Shown one piece after another: positions 54,747 to 63,909 of a DNA stretch of 64,000 bases; positions within the stretch are counted from its first letter, which is position 1; every line of letters begins with the position of its first letter. The notes beneath the pieces were generated by a model. That model was not told where the DNA came from. It did not search any database and saw only the letters and a list, made by a program, of their open reading frames with translations. Made by a program: the position numbers and the translations under genes. The stretch spans positions 1 to 64,000 of the forward strand of contig CAILLA010000020.1 of assembly GCA_903834925.1 (NCBI GenBank), in the 5' to 3' direction. This DNA is from an uncultured Schlesneria sp. (GTDB lineage: Bacteria > Planctomycetota > Planctomycetia > Planctomycetales > Planctomycetaceae).

Positions 54747-55463
54747 TTACTCCGGTCGAATTCCTGGCGTTGCGGTTTCTGGTCGTGGTTTCAGCCGGAT
54801 TCGATAGCCGACGTCTTTGTCGATTAAATCTTTGACTTCAACGTCACCACCATCATCGACTCCGTCCATACCAATGCTCCAGACAACAGCCGTGCCATCT
54901 GTTTCACGGCGATAACGGAGTGGTGCGCCAGCGGCGTCTATCGGGTCGATCGGAACAGAATTAAGAAACTTCGGCACAAGCAGTTCCATAGACGAAGGAA
55001 ATTCGCCGTGGATACGCTGGTACTGCTGCGATGCCAGTACGACATTCAGCGCAGAGTGGCGGGCGTCGTCGCGTTGCCGGGAAGTATCCATTTGACTTCC
55101 ACTGTAAATCGAGGCATTCTTGAGCCAATGCTTCGAGAAGGTCGCTTCCAACGTTCGTTCTAATGCTGTCGGGTCCAGTTGTCCCCACTTTCGTTGAACC
55201 GCGGGATCGACTTCGTACACCGTCTGTTCTTTGGCTCGGACCGCCTTACGTCGAAACCGTCTTGGTTTGTCAATCTGATCAGCGTTGTTCACCAGAAGCT
55301 GACGAGCGATTCGTAACGTCAATTCCGGCTGACCGACAGACCACAGAAGAACTCGTTTTCCTGCCAGTAATAGTGGTTCAATCGATCCACCGATGTTCCA
55401 ATTCGGATACATCATATTCGGAGCATCGTGGCGACTTAATGTATTCCTTTCGAACCATCGCAA
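54747..55463 (-). CDS. Hypothetical protein, probably the truncated C-terminal part of a longer gene
   Basis: 238 residues, not assigned to a known enzyme. A C-terminal region (HSALNVVLASQQYQRIHGEFPSSMELLVPKFLNSVPIDP, then PLRYRRETDGTAVVWSIGMDGVDDGGD) is of a kind common in planctomycete secreted proteins, related in appearance to pilin-like/type II secretion G-type tails. No signal peptide or membrane helix starts the present frame, although such proteins usually have one. The frame starts within the antisense of the phosphatase remnant (55439 onward), so the 5' end was probably lost in the same rearrangement. It could be expressed as a fragment, or be a pseudogene. Confidence 0.55.
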   Translation of the reverse strand: MRWFERNTLSRHDAPNMMYPNWNIGGSIEPLLLAGKRVLLWSVGQPELTLRIARQLLVNNADQIDKPRRFRRKAVRAKEQTVYEVDPAVQRKWGQLDPTALERTLEATFSKHWLKNASIYSGSQMDTSRQRDDARHSALNVVLASQQYQRIHGEFPSSMELLVPKFLNSVPIDPIDAAGAPLRYRRETDGTAVVWSIGMDGVDDGGDVEVKDLIDKDVGYRIRLKPRPETATPGIRPE

Positions 55464-55808
55464 TCGGTGATGTGCATGGCTGTTCGAAAGCCTTGGCGAC
55501 GCTCATCAAACGGATTGATCCAAGTCTCACAGATACGATTGTGACATTAGGCGATTACGTCGACCGAGGGATCGACTCAAAGGGTGTTGACGAAGAACCA
55601 TACACTTCGATGGCTATCATTGAGAGAATTTGTGCCCGGACCGCACTTCACAGGGAAAATCGCTCTCATGGGACATACGCCGCAGTCCGACGTTCTTGAC
55701 CTCGGACATCTGATTTGCATCGACACAAATTGCTGCAAACAGGGTTGGCTAACAGCAATCGACACGGCGACCAAACAGAAGTGGCAAGTCGATGAGAATG
55801 GTTGGTAA
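55439..55808 (+). pseudogene. Broken serine/threonine protein phosphatase (metallophosphoesterase)
   Basis: The first part, from an ATG at 55439, reads RTIAIGDVHGCSKALATLIKRI and IVTLGDYVDRGIDSKGV, the GDxHG and GDxVDRG metal-binding motifs of PPP phosphatases. After about 52 codons, similarity stops and resumes in another frame (about 55627-55808) with PHFTGKIALMGHTPQSDVLDLGHLICIDT and the C-terminal end. The middle, which should hold the GNHE motif and about 100 residues, is missing, and the two parts are not in one frame. The gene cannot make an active enzyme. Neighbouring decay of the minus-strand gene fits a single deletion event. Confidence 0.85.
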
Positions 55809-56146
55809 ACGGCAAAACACTGGGGATGTCGCACGCACGTTGAAAACGGCGTGTTTGTAATGTTTTCCGGCTCCGCAGAGGCGCAACAGGAGTCGGTGCG
55901 GCCTTACTCAGATCGTTCTCATCGTGTTCTCAATTGTGTTTGCGATGGGTAAACTTTCCGTCCAATTTGATGTTCGCAATTGAAAATCAGAGCAAAAAAC
56001 CACCAAATCATCCCATTCAATTTTGTCAGCCCAAATTGACAATTCGTTGACGGGCAACAAGCGAAAATGTATGGTGTTCAAAAATGCTTACTTGCGTAGC
56101 GTCATCTCGTGTGGAATTAGTGTTTCAAAATTGATAGGGGCAACTC
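55809..56146. other. Intergenic region upstream of the protease-lipase gene
   Basis: About 340 bases with no gene. The second half is AT-rich and probably carries the promoter of the next gene. Confidence 0.5.
56047..56075 (+). promoter_or_regulatory. Candidate sigma-70-type promoter of the protease-lipase gene
   Basis: TTGACG at 56047-56052, a 17-base spacer, and TATGGT at 56070-56075, about 70 bases before the start codon. The -35 is good, the -10 has four of six consensus bases. Confidence 0.35.
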
Positions 56147-58378
56147 ATGAATTCAATTGAACTTGTCCGCAAGATGTTGAGGCAAGTTGACCCCTCTGGC
56201 CGGTCTAAGGGGCTTCAAGAGAGTTTGAAGTCTCAAAGCAGAAGATCCAGTGAAACCAGAGTGGAGGGTGTCGCGCCGCATTCTACGGCTGAAGCGACCA
56301 TGGAATCGGTTGACGCGTTGCGTCGAGGTGACGTTGTCAGTTCCGACCAGCAATATCACCTTGAGGCCATCGTGTTGCCTTTCCATCGACCTGTTGTGGA
56401 CGTGGTGGACGATTACATCGTAAAGGATCAGTTGACGAGTACTTGGGATAAACTTGGCGACGATTCCCATCGTGGCTGGATCAAAGAACGTGTCCGCGCG
56501 ATTGGGCGAATCAACGTGCCAAATCAGCCATCGCTTCCCTACGCAGGGACAGGGTTTGTGGTCGGTGATGGCCTTTTGATGACGAACCGACACGTTGCCA
56601 ATATCTTTGCCCAGGGGCTCGGGACTCGCACCGTAAAGTTCCAATCCGGACAAACGGCGACAATTGATTTTTACTGCGAAAACGGAAGCGATAAGTCCGA
56701 ATCGCTTACGGTTGAAAGAGTTGTCATGATTCACCCTCATTGGGACATGGCAATCTTGAAGGTGAATGGGTTGTCGCGAGACAGAGTGCCATTAAAGCTC
56801 AGTACAGTTAATCCAGCGACGATTCAAGAAAATGAAGTCGTAGTCGTCGGCTATCCCGGTTACGATCCGAAATCCGATCAAGAATTTCAGCGCGTCCAAA
56901 ACCGAATTTTCCGGGGGACATACTACGTTAAACGTTTTCAACCGGGGCTATTAAAGGTTCGTGAACAGATCGAAAGTTTTGGACACGACGTCGATGCGAT
57001 CACGCATGATTGCTCGACTTTGGGGGGGAACTCTGGTTCGACAGTCATCGACATTGATTCGGGAAATGTCATCGGCTTGCATTTCGCGGGGGCATACCTT
57101 GTTGCTAACTATGCCGTGCCAACTTACGAACTGGCCCAGGACAGTCGGGTTGTCGATGCAGGGCTGAATTTTGTGGGAAGACTCGAGCCTCGTGGGGACT
57201 TTTACGGTCCAATCTGGACAAGGATCGATGCGGCAGAATCCGTTGCGACGACAGATCAGGCCGATCCGGGGCCGTTGAAACAATCACCGTCTACTATTGG
57301 ATCAGGAGTAAACTCTGTGACAACCACCAATTCCGCGGCAGTGACGTCATCAATGACTTGGACAATCCCGATTAATGTCACCATTTCAATCGGGACTCCA
57401 GTTACCGTTGTGGATGGAAAGCAAACACCGCTACTAACGACACCAGCAGAGCGAGTTCAGTCAAATCAGCGCGTTGAGGCCTCGACAGGGACTACGCCGC
57501 AATTTTCCGTTTCGAGTTTGAACGCGAATCAGTTTGGCTGGCCAACGGCCCTGTCGTTGGTGATGGCCAGCCAGTTGGTCTACAAGACCGAATCTGAGGT
57601 GAAAAATACAGCCATCGGGAATTGGGGGCTCAACACTTGCAAGCTTATCGATGCCGAAGAGACACAGTGTTTTGTTGCCTCTACAAATGATGTTGTTCTC
57701 GTGTCATTTCGAGGAACTCAAAGTGTCGGCGACTGGCTGACGAACCTGAACATTTTCGCGACAAATCGCCCTTACGGCCAAGTTCACTCGGGTTTCTTTA
57801 ACGCATTCAATCTGGTCGACGACGAGTTGCGAGCTGAGATCGGTCGGTTTGCCGGACGTCCCGTCGTGTTGACAGGTCATAGCCTGGGTGGGGCGCTCGC
57901 CACCATCGCGGCAGCCGAATGGAAACAACGTGGCGTGAAGATTTCCTCGATGTACACTTACGGTCAGCCAGCTGTCGGCAAAGGAGATTTTCCAACATTC
58001 TTTCAGCAAAGCTATCCAGGGAAGCTGATCCGGTTCGTCAATAATGATGATATCGTCCCACGCGTCCCACCTACCTATCGTCATGTTGGCGATCTGTACC
58101 AATTCGACGGGCCAGGAAACATCAAGATTACTCGTCAAAGTTCCGGAAACGAATCCTTGTCTGTTGCCGCTGAATCGGCCGCAGACCCAACCCGAGGAAT
58201 GCTGACCGAACAAGAGTTTGACGAGTTGCGGTTGAAATACCTTGAACAAAAAGTTCAGCGCCAACGCTCTGTCACCGCCAACGAGTCGGTTGTTGAGGAA
58301 GGGCTGATCCCGAGCGTCAGCGACCACCACCTTGAGAACTATATCGCAAAGATCACGGCGCAGCTGAACAAAAGCTGA
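56147..58378 (+). CDS. Trypsin-like serine protease fused to class 3 lipase
   Basis: 743 residues in two enzymatic halves. After an N-terminal region of about 120 residues with no known domain, residues about 125-330 form a trypsin-like protease: His149 (TNRHVA), Asp200 (HWDMAIL), Ser296 (GGNSGS). A Ser/Thr-rich linker (about 380-460) follows. Residues about 465-680 form a class 3 lipase: VLVSFRGTQSVGDWLTNL, nucleophile Ser579 in GHSLGGAL, a likely acid at Asp634 or Asp635 (NNDDIVPRVPP) and His646 (YRHVGDLY). All six catalytic positions are present, so both halves could be active. There is no signal peptide, so the product is probably cytoplasmic. It has no close functional neighbour. A proteolytically activated phospholipase, as in effector or defence proteins, is an inference. 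Confidence 0.87.
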   Translation: MNSIELVRKMLRQVDPSGRSKGLQESLKSQSRRSSETRVEGVAPHSTAEATMESVDALRRGDVVSSDQQYHLEAIVLPFHRPVVDVVDDYIVKDQLTSTWDKLGDDSHRGWIKERVRAIGRINVPNQPSLPYAGTGFVVGDGLLMTNRHVANIFAQGLGTRTVKFQSGQTATIDFYCENGSDKSESLTVERVVMIHPHWDMAILKVNGLSRDRVPLKLSTVNPATIQENEVVVVGYPGYDPKSDQEFQRVQNRIFRGTYYVKRFQPGLLKVREQIESFGHDVDAITHDCSTLGGNSGSTVIDIDSGNVIGLHFAGAYLVANYAVPTYELAQDSRVVDAGLNFVGRLEPRGDFYGPIWTRIDAAESVATTDQADPGPLKQSPSTIGSGVNSVTTTNSAAVTSSMTWTIPINVTISIGTPVTVVDGKQTPLLTTPAERVQSNQRVEASTGTTPQFSVSSLNANQFGWPTALSLVMASQLVYKTESEVKNTAIGNWGLNTCKLIDAEETQCFVASTNDVVLVSFRGTQSVGDWLTNLNIFATNRPYGQVHSGFFNAFNLVDDELRAEIGRFAGRPVVLTGHSLGGALATIAAAEWKQRGVKISSMYTYGQPAVGKGDFPTFFQQSYPGKLIRFVNNDDIVPRVPPTYRHVGDLYQFDGPGNIKITRQSSGNESLSVAAESAADPTRGMLTEQEFDELRLKYLEQKVQRQRSVTANESVVEEGLIPSVSDHHLENYIAKITAQLNKS

Positions 58379-58447
58379 ATGAATTGGTTTTCACTAACCA
58401 TACTTCGTTGGCGACCGAAGAGGTCGTGGTGAAGTTACGGCGAATTG

Positions 58448-58471
58448 CTCGGGCTGAAGCCCAAGCTACGA
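58448..58471. repeat. Hairpin of the CGGGCTGAAGCCC type, with longer stem
   Basis: CTCGGGCTGAAGCCCAAGCTACGAG: the inner GGGCTGAAGCCC pairs, and CTCG/CGAG bases extend it loosely. It sits between the protease-lipase gene and hrpA. Confidence 0.65.
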
Positions 58472-58562
58472 GATTTGATGGGTGTGCGAACATCTGTTCA
58501 ACTTCGTGTGTCAGGCTCCTTCCTTGAAGTCTGTCTGGTCCGTAAACTACTGCATCACGATT

Positions 58563-61500
58563 ATGAATGTACCTGCCGCTGACATTGAAGTGATGCTGAC
58601 AAAGACCATGCTGGTCGACCGCCATCGGCTGCGCCAGCAATGGAGGTCCCTTCGTAACATCCGGCAATCGGAATCGAATCGCGATTCGCCTACGGAATCT
58701 GGCAAGCCGGAGCAGGTTGATCGGCGAGTGGAAAAATTTCATGCCGATCTGACTCGTTCGTGCGAGCGTTACGAACAGCGATTGCGTGGCGTGCCGAAAC
58801 TAACGTTTGACGACACGTTGCCCGTGGTGCTCCGCAAAGACGAGATCGCTGCCGCGATACGTGATCATCAGGTGATCGTTGTCTGCGGCGAGACGGGTTC
58901 GGGCAAATCGACTCAGTTGCCGAAAATCTGCCTGGAACTGGGGCGAGGTGTCGCGGGTTTGATTGGACATACTCAGCCTCGCCGAATTGCTGCCCGTTCC
59001 GTCGCGACTCGTGTCGCCGAAGAATTGTCGGTGCAAGTCGGGCGAGAGGTGGGATACAAAGTTCGTTTTGCGGATGCGACGTCGCAGCAGACTTACATCA
59101 AGCTGATGACCGACGGAATCCTGTTGGCGGAAACGCAAAGCCGACCCTTTCTGGACGACTATGACACGATCATCGTCGATGAAGCTCACGAGCGGTCATT
59201 GAATATCGATTTTCTGCTTGGAAATCTGCATCGGCTGATTTCCAAGCGACGTGAACTGAAAGTGATCATCACCTCGGCGACAATTGATGCCGAACGGTTT
59301 GCTGACCACTTTCGTAACGTTGCGGGAACGGTTCCTGTGCTGGAAGTTTCTGGTCGAACCTATCCGGTCGAGATGCTTTATCGCCCTCCGTCACCAGACG
59401 AAAATGGGGACGAACCTGATTGGCCGAAGGCGGTTGCCGACGCTGTTCATGAAGTCTGCTTGCGCGGGCCGGGTGACGTGCTGCTGTTCATGCCGACAGA
59501 ACGTGAGATCCACGAAGCGATGAAGACCTTGAAGGGTCGCACATTTGGTGGAAGCAAGCCCGATCTGTTGCCGCTCTACGCGAGACTTTCCGCTGCGGAA
59601 CAGCAAAAAGTCTTTCAGACGTCTTCCACACGACGGATCGTGCTGGCGACGAACGTGGCCGAGTCGTCGTTAACCGTGCCGGGAATTCGATACGTGGTCG
59701 ATACCGGGACGGCACGCATCAGTCGCTATTCTCCCAAGTCGAAACTGCAGCGGTTGCCAATCGAACCGATTTCACAAGCATCGGCGGATCAGCGAGCCGG
59801 TCGATGTGGACGTGTTGGTCCGGGTGTCTGCATCCGACTATTTTCAGAAGAAGATTATCAGTCGCGAGAACGCTATACGCCGCCGGAAATCCTGCGATCG
59901 AATCTGGCAAATGTGATTCTACAGACGAAGACACTCGGCCTGGGTGAGATTGAGGATTTTCCGTTTCTGGAACCACCTAAACCGGAAGCGATCAAAGACG
60001 GCTACAAGACGTTGTTCGAACTGGGGGCGGTCACGCAAGATCACACGTTGACCGAAGTGGGGCGAAAGCTGGCTCGGTTGCCGGTCGACCCTCGGATCGC
60101 CCGGATCATCTGGGCAGCTCAGGAAGAAAATTGCCTGGGCGAGATTTTGATCATCGCGTCGGCCCTGGAAGTACAAGACCCGCGCGAACGCCCACTGGAA
60201 AAACAACAGCAAGCGGATGAATCTCACAAGCGCTTTGCGGACGAAGATTCGGATTTTCTCAGCGATCTCAAGCTGTGGGATTTTTACCACAAGCTGAAAT
60301 CAGAATTGTCGAAAGGCCAGCTGCATAAAGCCTGTCACCAGAATTTTCTCTCATGGACCCGACTTCGCGAATGGGTTGATGTCCACGCCGAACTGGTTGA
60401 GATTGTCCGGGAATCTGTGGCCAGCCAGTTTCAGAAAAAGGGGGACGGTCAAACGGCAAACGCTCGGCAAGGAAACAAGGGAAGTAGTAGCGCACCAGAC
60501 CGAGGTCAGGCACAACATCGAACAAAGGGACATGACGTTAATTCGGCGACAACGAAAGCCAGTGTCGACACGACGTTCGCTCGTCGGCACGACGTCGCGG
60601 CGATTCATCGTGCGTTGTTGACCGGCTATCTTTCGAGTATCGCGTTCAAGACGGAAAGTGGTGAATATCTGGCTCCGGGTGGTATGAAGGCCTTCCTATG
60701 GCCCGGTTCGGGACTGGCGGCGAAAAAGCCAAAATGGATTGTGGCGGCGGAGTTGGTCGAGACGACTCGTCGGTTCCTGCGGACTGTGGCGAAGATTGAG
60801 CCTGACTGGATTGAACCTCTTGCCGGACATTTGATCGATCGTACTTACAGTGAACCACATTGGGATACAGATTCGCTGGCAGTGATGGCCTACGAAAAAG
60901 TGTCGCTGTTCGGGCTGGTGTTGGTTCCTCGCCGACGCATTCGCTACAGCCGAATTGATCCCGCCAAATGCCGTGAGATGTTTATTCAGCACGCATTGGT
61001 CTATGGCGAATGGCCAGAGGATGAATCAGCGCTTGACGCGTTGAAGGGACAGGAAAAACATGGCAAAGGTCAACAGGGGTCGGCACGTCAGAATACAGGA
61101 TCTTCCCAATCCAATTCGCGACAGGGAGGTCAAAAATCGAATGCTCCCCCCGCTCGAGTGAACACGACAGCCGTAATGAATGCGCCTGTGGTGAAAAGAA
61201 ACGAGCCGCCAGAGTTTCTGACACAGAATCGCGCTCTCGTTCAAAAGCTGGAAGATCTTCAGACGCGAGTTCGCAAGGGAAGCATGCTGAAGGCGGAAGA
61301 GGCTCAGTTCGAGTTTTATCACTCGCGCTTGCCCGCCGAAGTTCTTGACGGATTTCGTTTGGTCCAGTGGTGGCGTTCGGCCTCGCCCGAGGACCGCAAG
61401 CGGTTGTTCATGGTCGAGGCGGACCTGGTCGAAGAGGATGCCATCGTCGCTACCAAAGAATCGTATCCCGATTCGATCAAGATGAAGAATCTGACGCTGC

Positions 61501-62828
61501 CACTGACTTATCGGCTGGACCCGAGTGCTGCCGATGACGGTGTGACGATTACAGTCCCGCAGGAAGGACTGAATCAGCTGGATGGCGATCGCCTGGGATG
61601 GCTCGTCCCTGGCTTGATCGAAGACAAAATCGTGGCATTGATTCGAACGTTGCCCAAAGAAATGCGTCGGGATCTGGTTCCCATTCCTGAGGTGGCGGCG
61701 GAGGTCGCCAAGGTGATCAATTTCGGTGACAAGACTGTGGCTGAGGCGATCGTCGAGGGGATCGAATTTGTAACGGGGATTGAAGTCCCTGCCACGGCGT
61801 TTGATGAAACAAAGCTACCCGACCATTTGCGGATGGTGATTCGGGTAACTGACGAAGCAGGCAGGACATTAGCCGCTGGTCGCGATTTAACAGCGCTGCG
61901 AAAGGAATTCGGTGCGATTGCTTCGACCAGTTTTTCGTCCGTCGACGATCCACGTTGGACTCGCGACGGCCTGAAAACCTGGGATTGTGGCACTCTTCCA
62001 CCCGTGATTGACGTCATGCGACGCGGAGTTGCACTGAAGGGTTATCCCACATTGATTGATCAGGGTGAAACCGCATCGTTGCGATTGCTGGACACGCCGG
62101 AACGATCGCATTTTGAGATGCGGCTGGGTCTGCGAAGGTTGATCGCGTTGACGGTGGCTCGCGAGTTGAAACAGCAAGTCGATTCGATGCCGTCTCTGCA
62201 GAACTGGACGTTGATATCGAAGTCGTTTCCGCAACCGTTCCCGTTTCGAGCTCAAGTGACCGAGTTACTGGCCGACCGCGCGTTCCTGCCGACGGAGAAA
62301 TTTCCACGAAGTGATGAGGAATTTCGAGTCTGTCTGCGTGAGGGACGCAACCGGATCGCTGCCGCAGTGACAGAAATCAACAGCCTGTTGACTTCGCTGT
62401 TTCAAGCCTATGGCGACGTTCGTAAGACTTGGGAGAAGACGGCTCATCCTCAATGGCAGGCGACTCGATTGGATGTGCATGCCCAATTGGCTCAGCTTTT
62501 CTCGCCCGGATTTCTGGTTCGAACACCTTGGATGTGGCTGGTACAGTTCCCTCGATATACACGGTCAATTTCGTTGCGATTGCAGAAACTGACGAGCGGC
62601 GGTGCAGTTCGTGACCAGCAACTGATTCCACAGATTGTTCCTCGCTGGCAGCGTGGCATCGAGCGACTGCGGCTGCACACGGAGCGGCAGATTTACGATC
62701 CCGAGCTGGAAATCTATCGCTGGATGTCGGAAGAGCTTCGAGTGGCATTGTTCACACAGGAATTGGGAACAGCCGTGTCTGTTTCCGAAAAGAAACTCGA
62801 TAAACAATGGGAAAAAGTCAGGGCCTAG
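58563..62828 (+). CDS. hrpA: ATP-dependent RNA helicase HrpA
   Basis: 1421 residues from the ATG at 58563; an upstream in-frame start at 58482 adds a Cys-rich leader without similarity, and ATGs at 58593 and 58608 are alternatives. A DEAH-box 3'-5' helicase acting on RNA, known in E. coli for resolving stalled ribosomes. Motifs: CGETGSGKSTQLPK (Walker A), VDEAHERSLNIDFLLG (DEAH), TSATIDAERF, LATNVAESSLTVPGIRYVVDTG, QRAGRCGRVGPG, then a winged-helix/HA2 region and the long C-terminal DUF3418-type domain. Two hydrophilic inserts, near residues 635-680 (TANARQGNKGSSSAPDR) and 830-880 (GKGQQGSARQNTGSSQSN), are low-complexity and unlike E. coli HrpA. Full length and probably functional. Confidence 0.94.
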   Translation: MNVPAADIEVMLTKTMLVDRHRLRQQWRSLRNIRQSESNRDSPTESGKPEQVDRRVEKFHADLTRSCERYEQRLRGVPKLTFDDTLPVVLRKDEIAAAIRDHQVIVVCGETGSGKSTQLPKICLELGRGVAGLIGHTQPRRIAARSVATRVAEELSVQVGREVGYKVRFADATSQQTYIKLMTDGILLAETQSRPFLDDYDTIIVDEAHERSLNIDFLLGNLHRLISKRRELKVIITSATIDAERFADHFRNVAGTVPVLEVSGRTYPVEMLYRPPSPDENGDEPDWPKAVADAVHEVCLRGPGDVLLFMPTEREIHEAMKTLKGRTFGGSKPDLLPLYARLSAAEQQKVFQTSSTRRIVLATNVAESSLTVPGIRYVVDTGTARISRYSPKSKLQRLPIEPISQASADQRAGRCGRVGPGVCIRLFSEEDYQSRERYTPPEILRSNLANVILQTKTLGLGEIEDFPFLEPPKPEAIKDGYKTLFELGAVTQDHTLTEVGRKLARLPVDPRIARIIWAAQEENCLGEILIIASALEVQDPRERPLEKQQQADESHKRFADEDSDFLSDLKLWDFYHKLKSELSKGQLHKACHQNFLSWTRLREWVDVHAELVEIVRESVASQFQKKGDGQTANARQGNKGSSSAPDRGQAQHRTKGHDVNSATTKASVDTTFARRHDVAAIHRALLTGYLSSIAFKTESGEYLAPGGMKAFLWPGSGLAAKKPKWIVAAELVETTRRFLRTVAKIEPDWIEPLAGHLIDRTYSEPHWDTDSLAVMAYEKVSLFGLVLVPRRRIRYSRIDPAKCREMFIQHALVYGEWPEDESALDALKGQEKHGKGQQGSARQNTGSSQSNSRQGGQKSNAPPARVNTTAVMNAPVVKRNEPPEFLTQNRALVQKLEDLQTRVRKGSMLKAEEAQFEFYHSRLPAEVLDGFRLVQWWRSASPEDRKRLFMVEADLVEEDAIVATKESYPDSIKMKNLTLPLTYRLDPSAADDGVTITVPQEGLNQLDGDRLGWLVPGLIEDKIVALIRTLPKEMRRDLVPIPEVAAEVAKVINFGDKTVAEAIVEGIEFVTGIEVPATAFDETKLPDHLRMVIRVTDEAGRTLAAGRDLTALRKEFGAIASTSFSSVDDPRWTRDGLKTWDCGTLPPVIDVMRRGVALKGYPTLIDQGETASLRLLDTPERSHFEMRLGLRRLIALTVARELKQQVDSMPSLQNWTLISKSFPQPFPFRAQVTELLADRAFLPTEKFPRSDEEFRVCLREGRNRIAAAVTEINSLLTSLFQAYGDVRKTWEKTAHPQWQATRLDVHAQLAQLFSPGFLVRTPWMWLVQFPRYTRSISLRLQKLTSGGAVRDQQLIPQIVPRWQRGIERLRLHTERQIYDPELEIYRWMSEELRVALFTQELGTAVSVSEKKLDKQWEKVRA

Positions 62829-62885
62829 TAACAAAAACATAACCCTTTGATTGTTCGTTCGATCGTTGTCCGTTAGCTTGAGAAC

Positions 62886-63488
62886 ATGGAATCGAGCATT
62901 TCTGAAACAGAGACAGCATTGGTCGCCGCATTGCGTGCAGGTGAACCGGCTGCCTACGAGCGTCTCGTTCGCGAGTATGGAGGTCGGATTTTGGCGGTGT
63001 GTGAGCGATTGTTATTCAACAAGGAAGACGCTCGCGATGCTGTTCAAGAGACCTTTTTGTCAGCGTTTCGGTCGCTTGATTCCTTCGATGGCCGGTCTCA
63101 GTTTGCAACCTGGCTGCATCGGATCGCCGTCAATGCCTCGTTAATGAAACTTCGAACAAAGCGACGTCATCCGGAACAATCGATCGACGAATTGCTGCCC
63201 ACGTTCCAGTCGGACGGACATCGAAGCAACCCTGGTTCTCGCTGGACAAATTCTGCGGCTGAGATTTCTGAACAACATGAAACTCAGCAATTAATTCGCG
63301 AGAAAATCGAGAGTCTTCCCGATTCCTACCGTAACGTTTTGATCTTGCGCGACATCGAAGAGCTTGACACCGAAACTGTTGCAGAAATGCTGGAGCTAAG
63401 CCCCGGTGCGGTCAAGGTCCGTCTCCATCGTGCGCGTCAAGCACTGAGAACGCTGCTCGAACCGATTTTTGGGGGTTCCTCGAAATGA
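62886..63488 (+). CDS. ECF sigma factor (sigma-70 family)
   Basis: 200 residues. Region 2 (about 25-90): AYERLVREYGGRILAVCERLLFNKEDARDAVQETFLSAFRSLDSF, then QFATWLHRIAVNASLMKLRTKRR. Region 4 (about 138-190): IREKIESLPDSYRNVLILRDIEELDTETVAEMLELSPGAVKVRLHRARQALRTLL. There is no region 3, the ECF plan. It directs RNA polymerase to a set of stress or signal genes. It overlaps the next gene by ATGA, and that gene encodes a zinc anti-sigma factor, the standard arrangement. Confidence 0.95.
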   Translation: MESSISETETALVAALRAGEPAAYERLVREYGGRILAVCERLLFNKEDARDAVQETFLSAFRSLDSFDGRSQFATWLHRIAVNASLMKLRTKRRHPEQSIDELLPTFQSDGHRSNPGSRWTNSAAEISEQHETQQLIREKIESLPDSYRNVLILRDIEELDTETVAEMLELSPGAVKVRLHRARQALRTLLEPIFGGSSK

Positions 63489-63739
63489 CCTGCCACGACG
63501 CTCTGAATTTCCTGGATGATTACCTGGACGGAAATCTGCCGTGGGGCCAGCGACTTGCGTTCGGACTCCATTTGGGGCTTTGTCGACCCTGCCGTGATTA
63601 TCTGGACGGATATCGAAAAACGATTGAAGCGAGCCGGAAGGCTTTGTCTGAGCAAGCTGTCGTGACGTGTGAACAACTTCCCGAAGAAATGGTCCAGGCC
63701 ATTCTTGCGGCTCGCAGTCAGACACCTCACATCGAGTGA
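63485..63739 (+). CDS. Soluble zinc-binding anti-sigma factor (zf-HC2 type)
   Basis: 84 residues. The ZAS zinc motif is Cys3 and HLGLCRPC (His29, Cys33, Cys36), the core that binds region 2/4 of the sigma factor. The C-terminal half is helical with no membrane segment, so this is a cytoplasmic, redox-type rather than a membrane-anchored anti-sigma factor. A further Cys is in VTCEQLPEE. It overlaps the sigma gene by four bases. A signal such as oxidation may release the sigma factor; this is inferred from related ZAS proteins. Confidence 0.9.
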   Translation: MTCHDALNFLDDYLDGNLPWGQRLAFGLHLGLCRPCRDYLDGYRKTIEASRKALSEQAVVTCEQLPEEMVQAILAARSQTPHIE

Positions 63740-63909
63740 CGACCTGCTTAAAATACCGCGATCACCAGACAGGTTTATCTGCCGCGACGCTCGTTGAACA
63801 ATGGATTCTGAAGCGGTAATTCGGTATCTATTTGTCTTTCCCGTTCTCAGATTTTTGCTCTTCGGACATCCCGAGTGACGATCGGATTCTTGCCAAATAA
63901 GGAAACGCG

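Noticed and set aside
54747-55463. Complete pilin-like secretion protein
   Set aside because: It lacks a prepilin signal and a membrane helix, and its start lies inside the remnant of another gene, so it is treated as a probable fragment.
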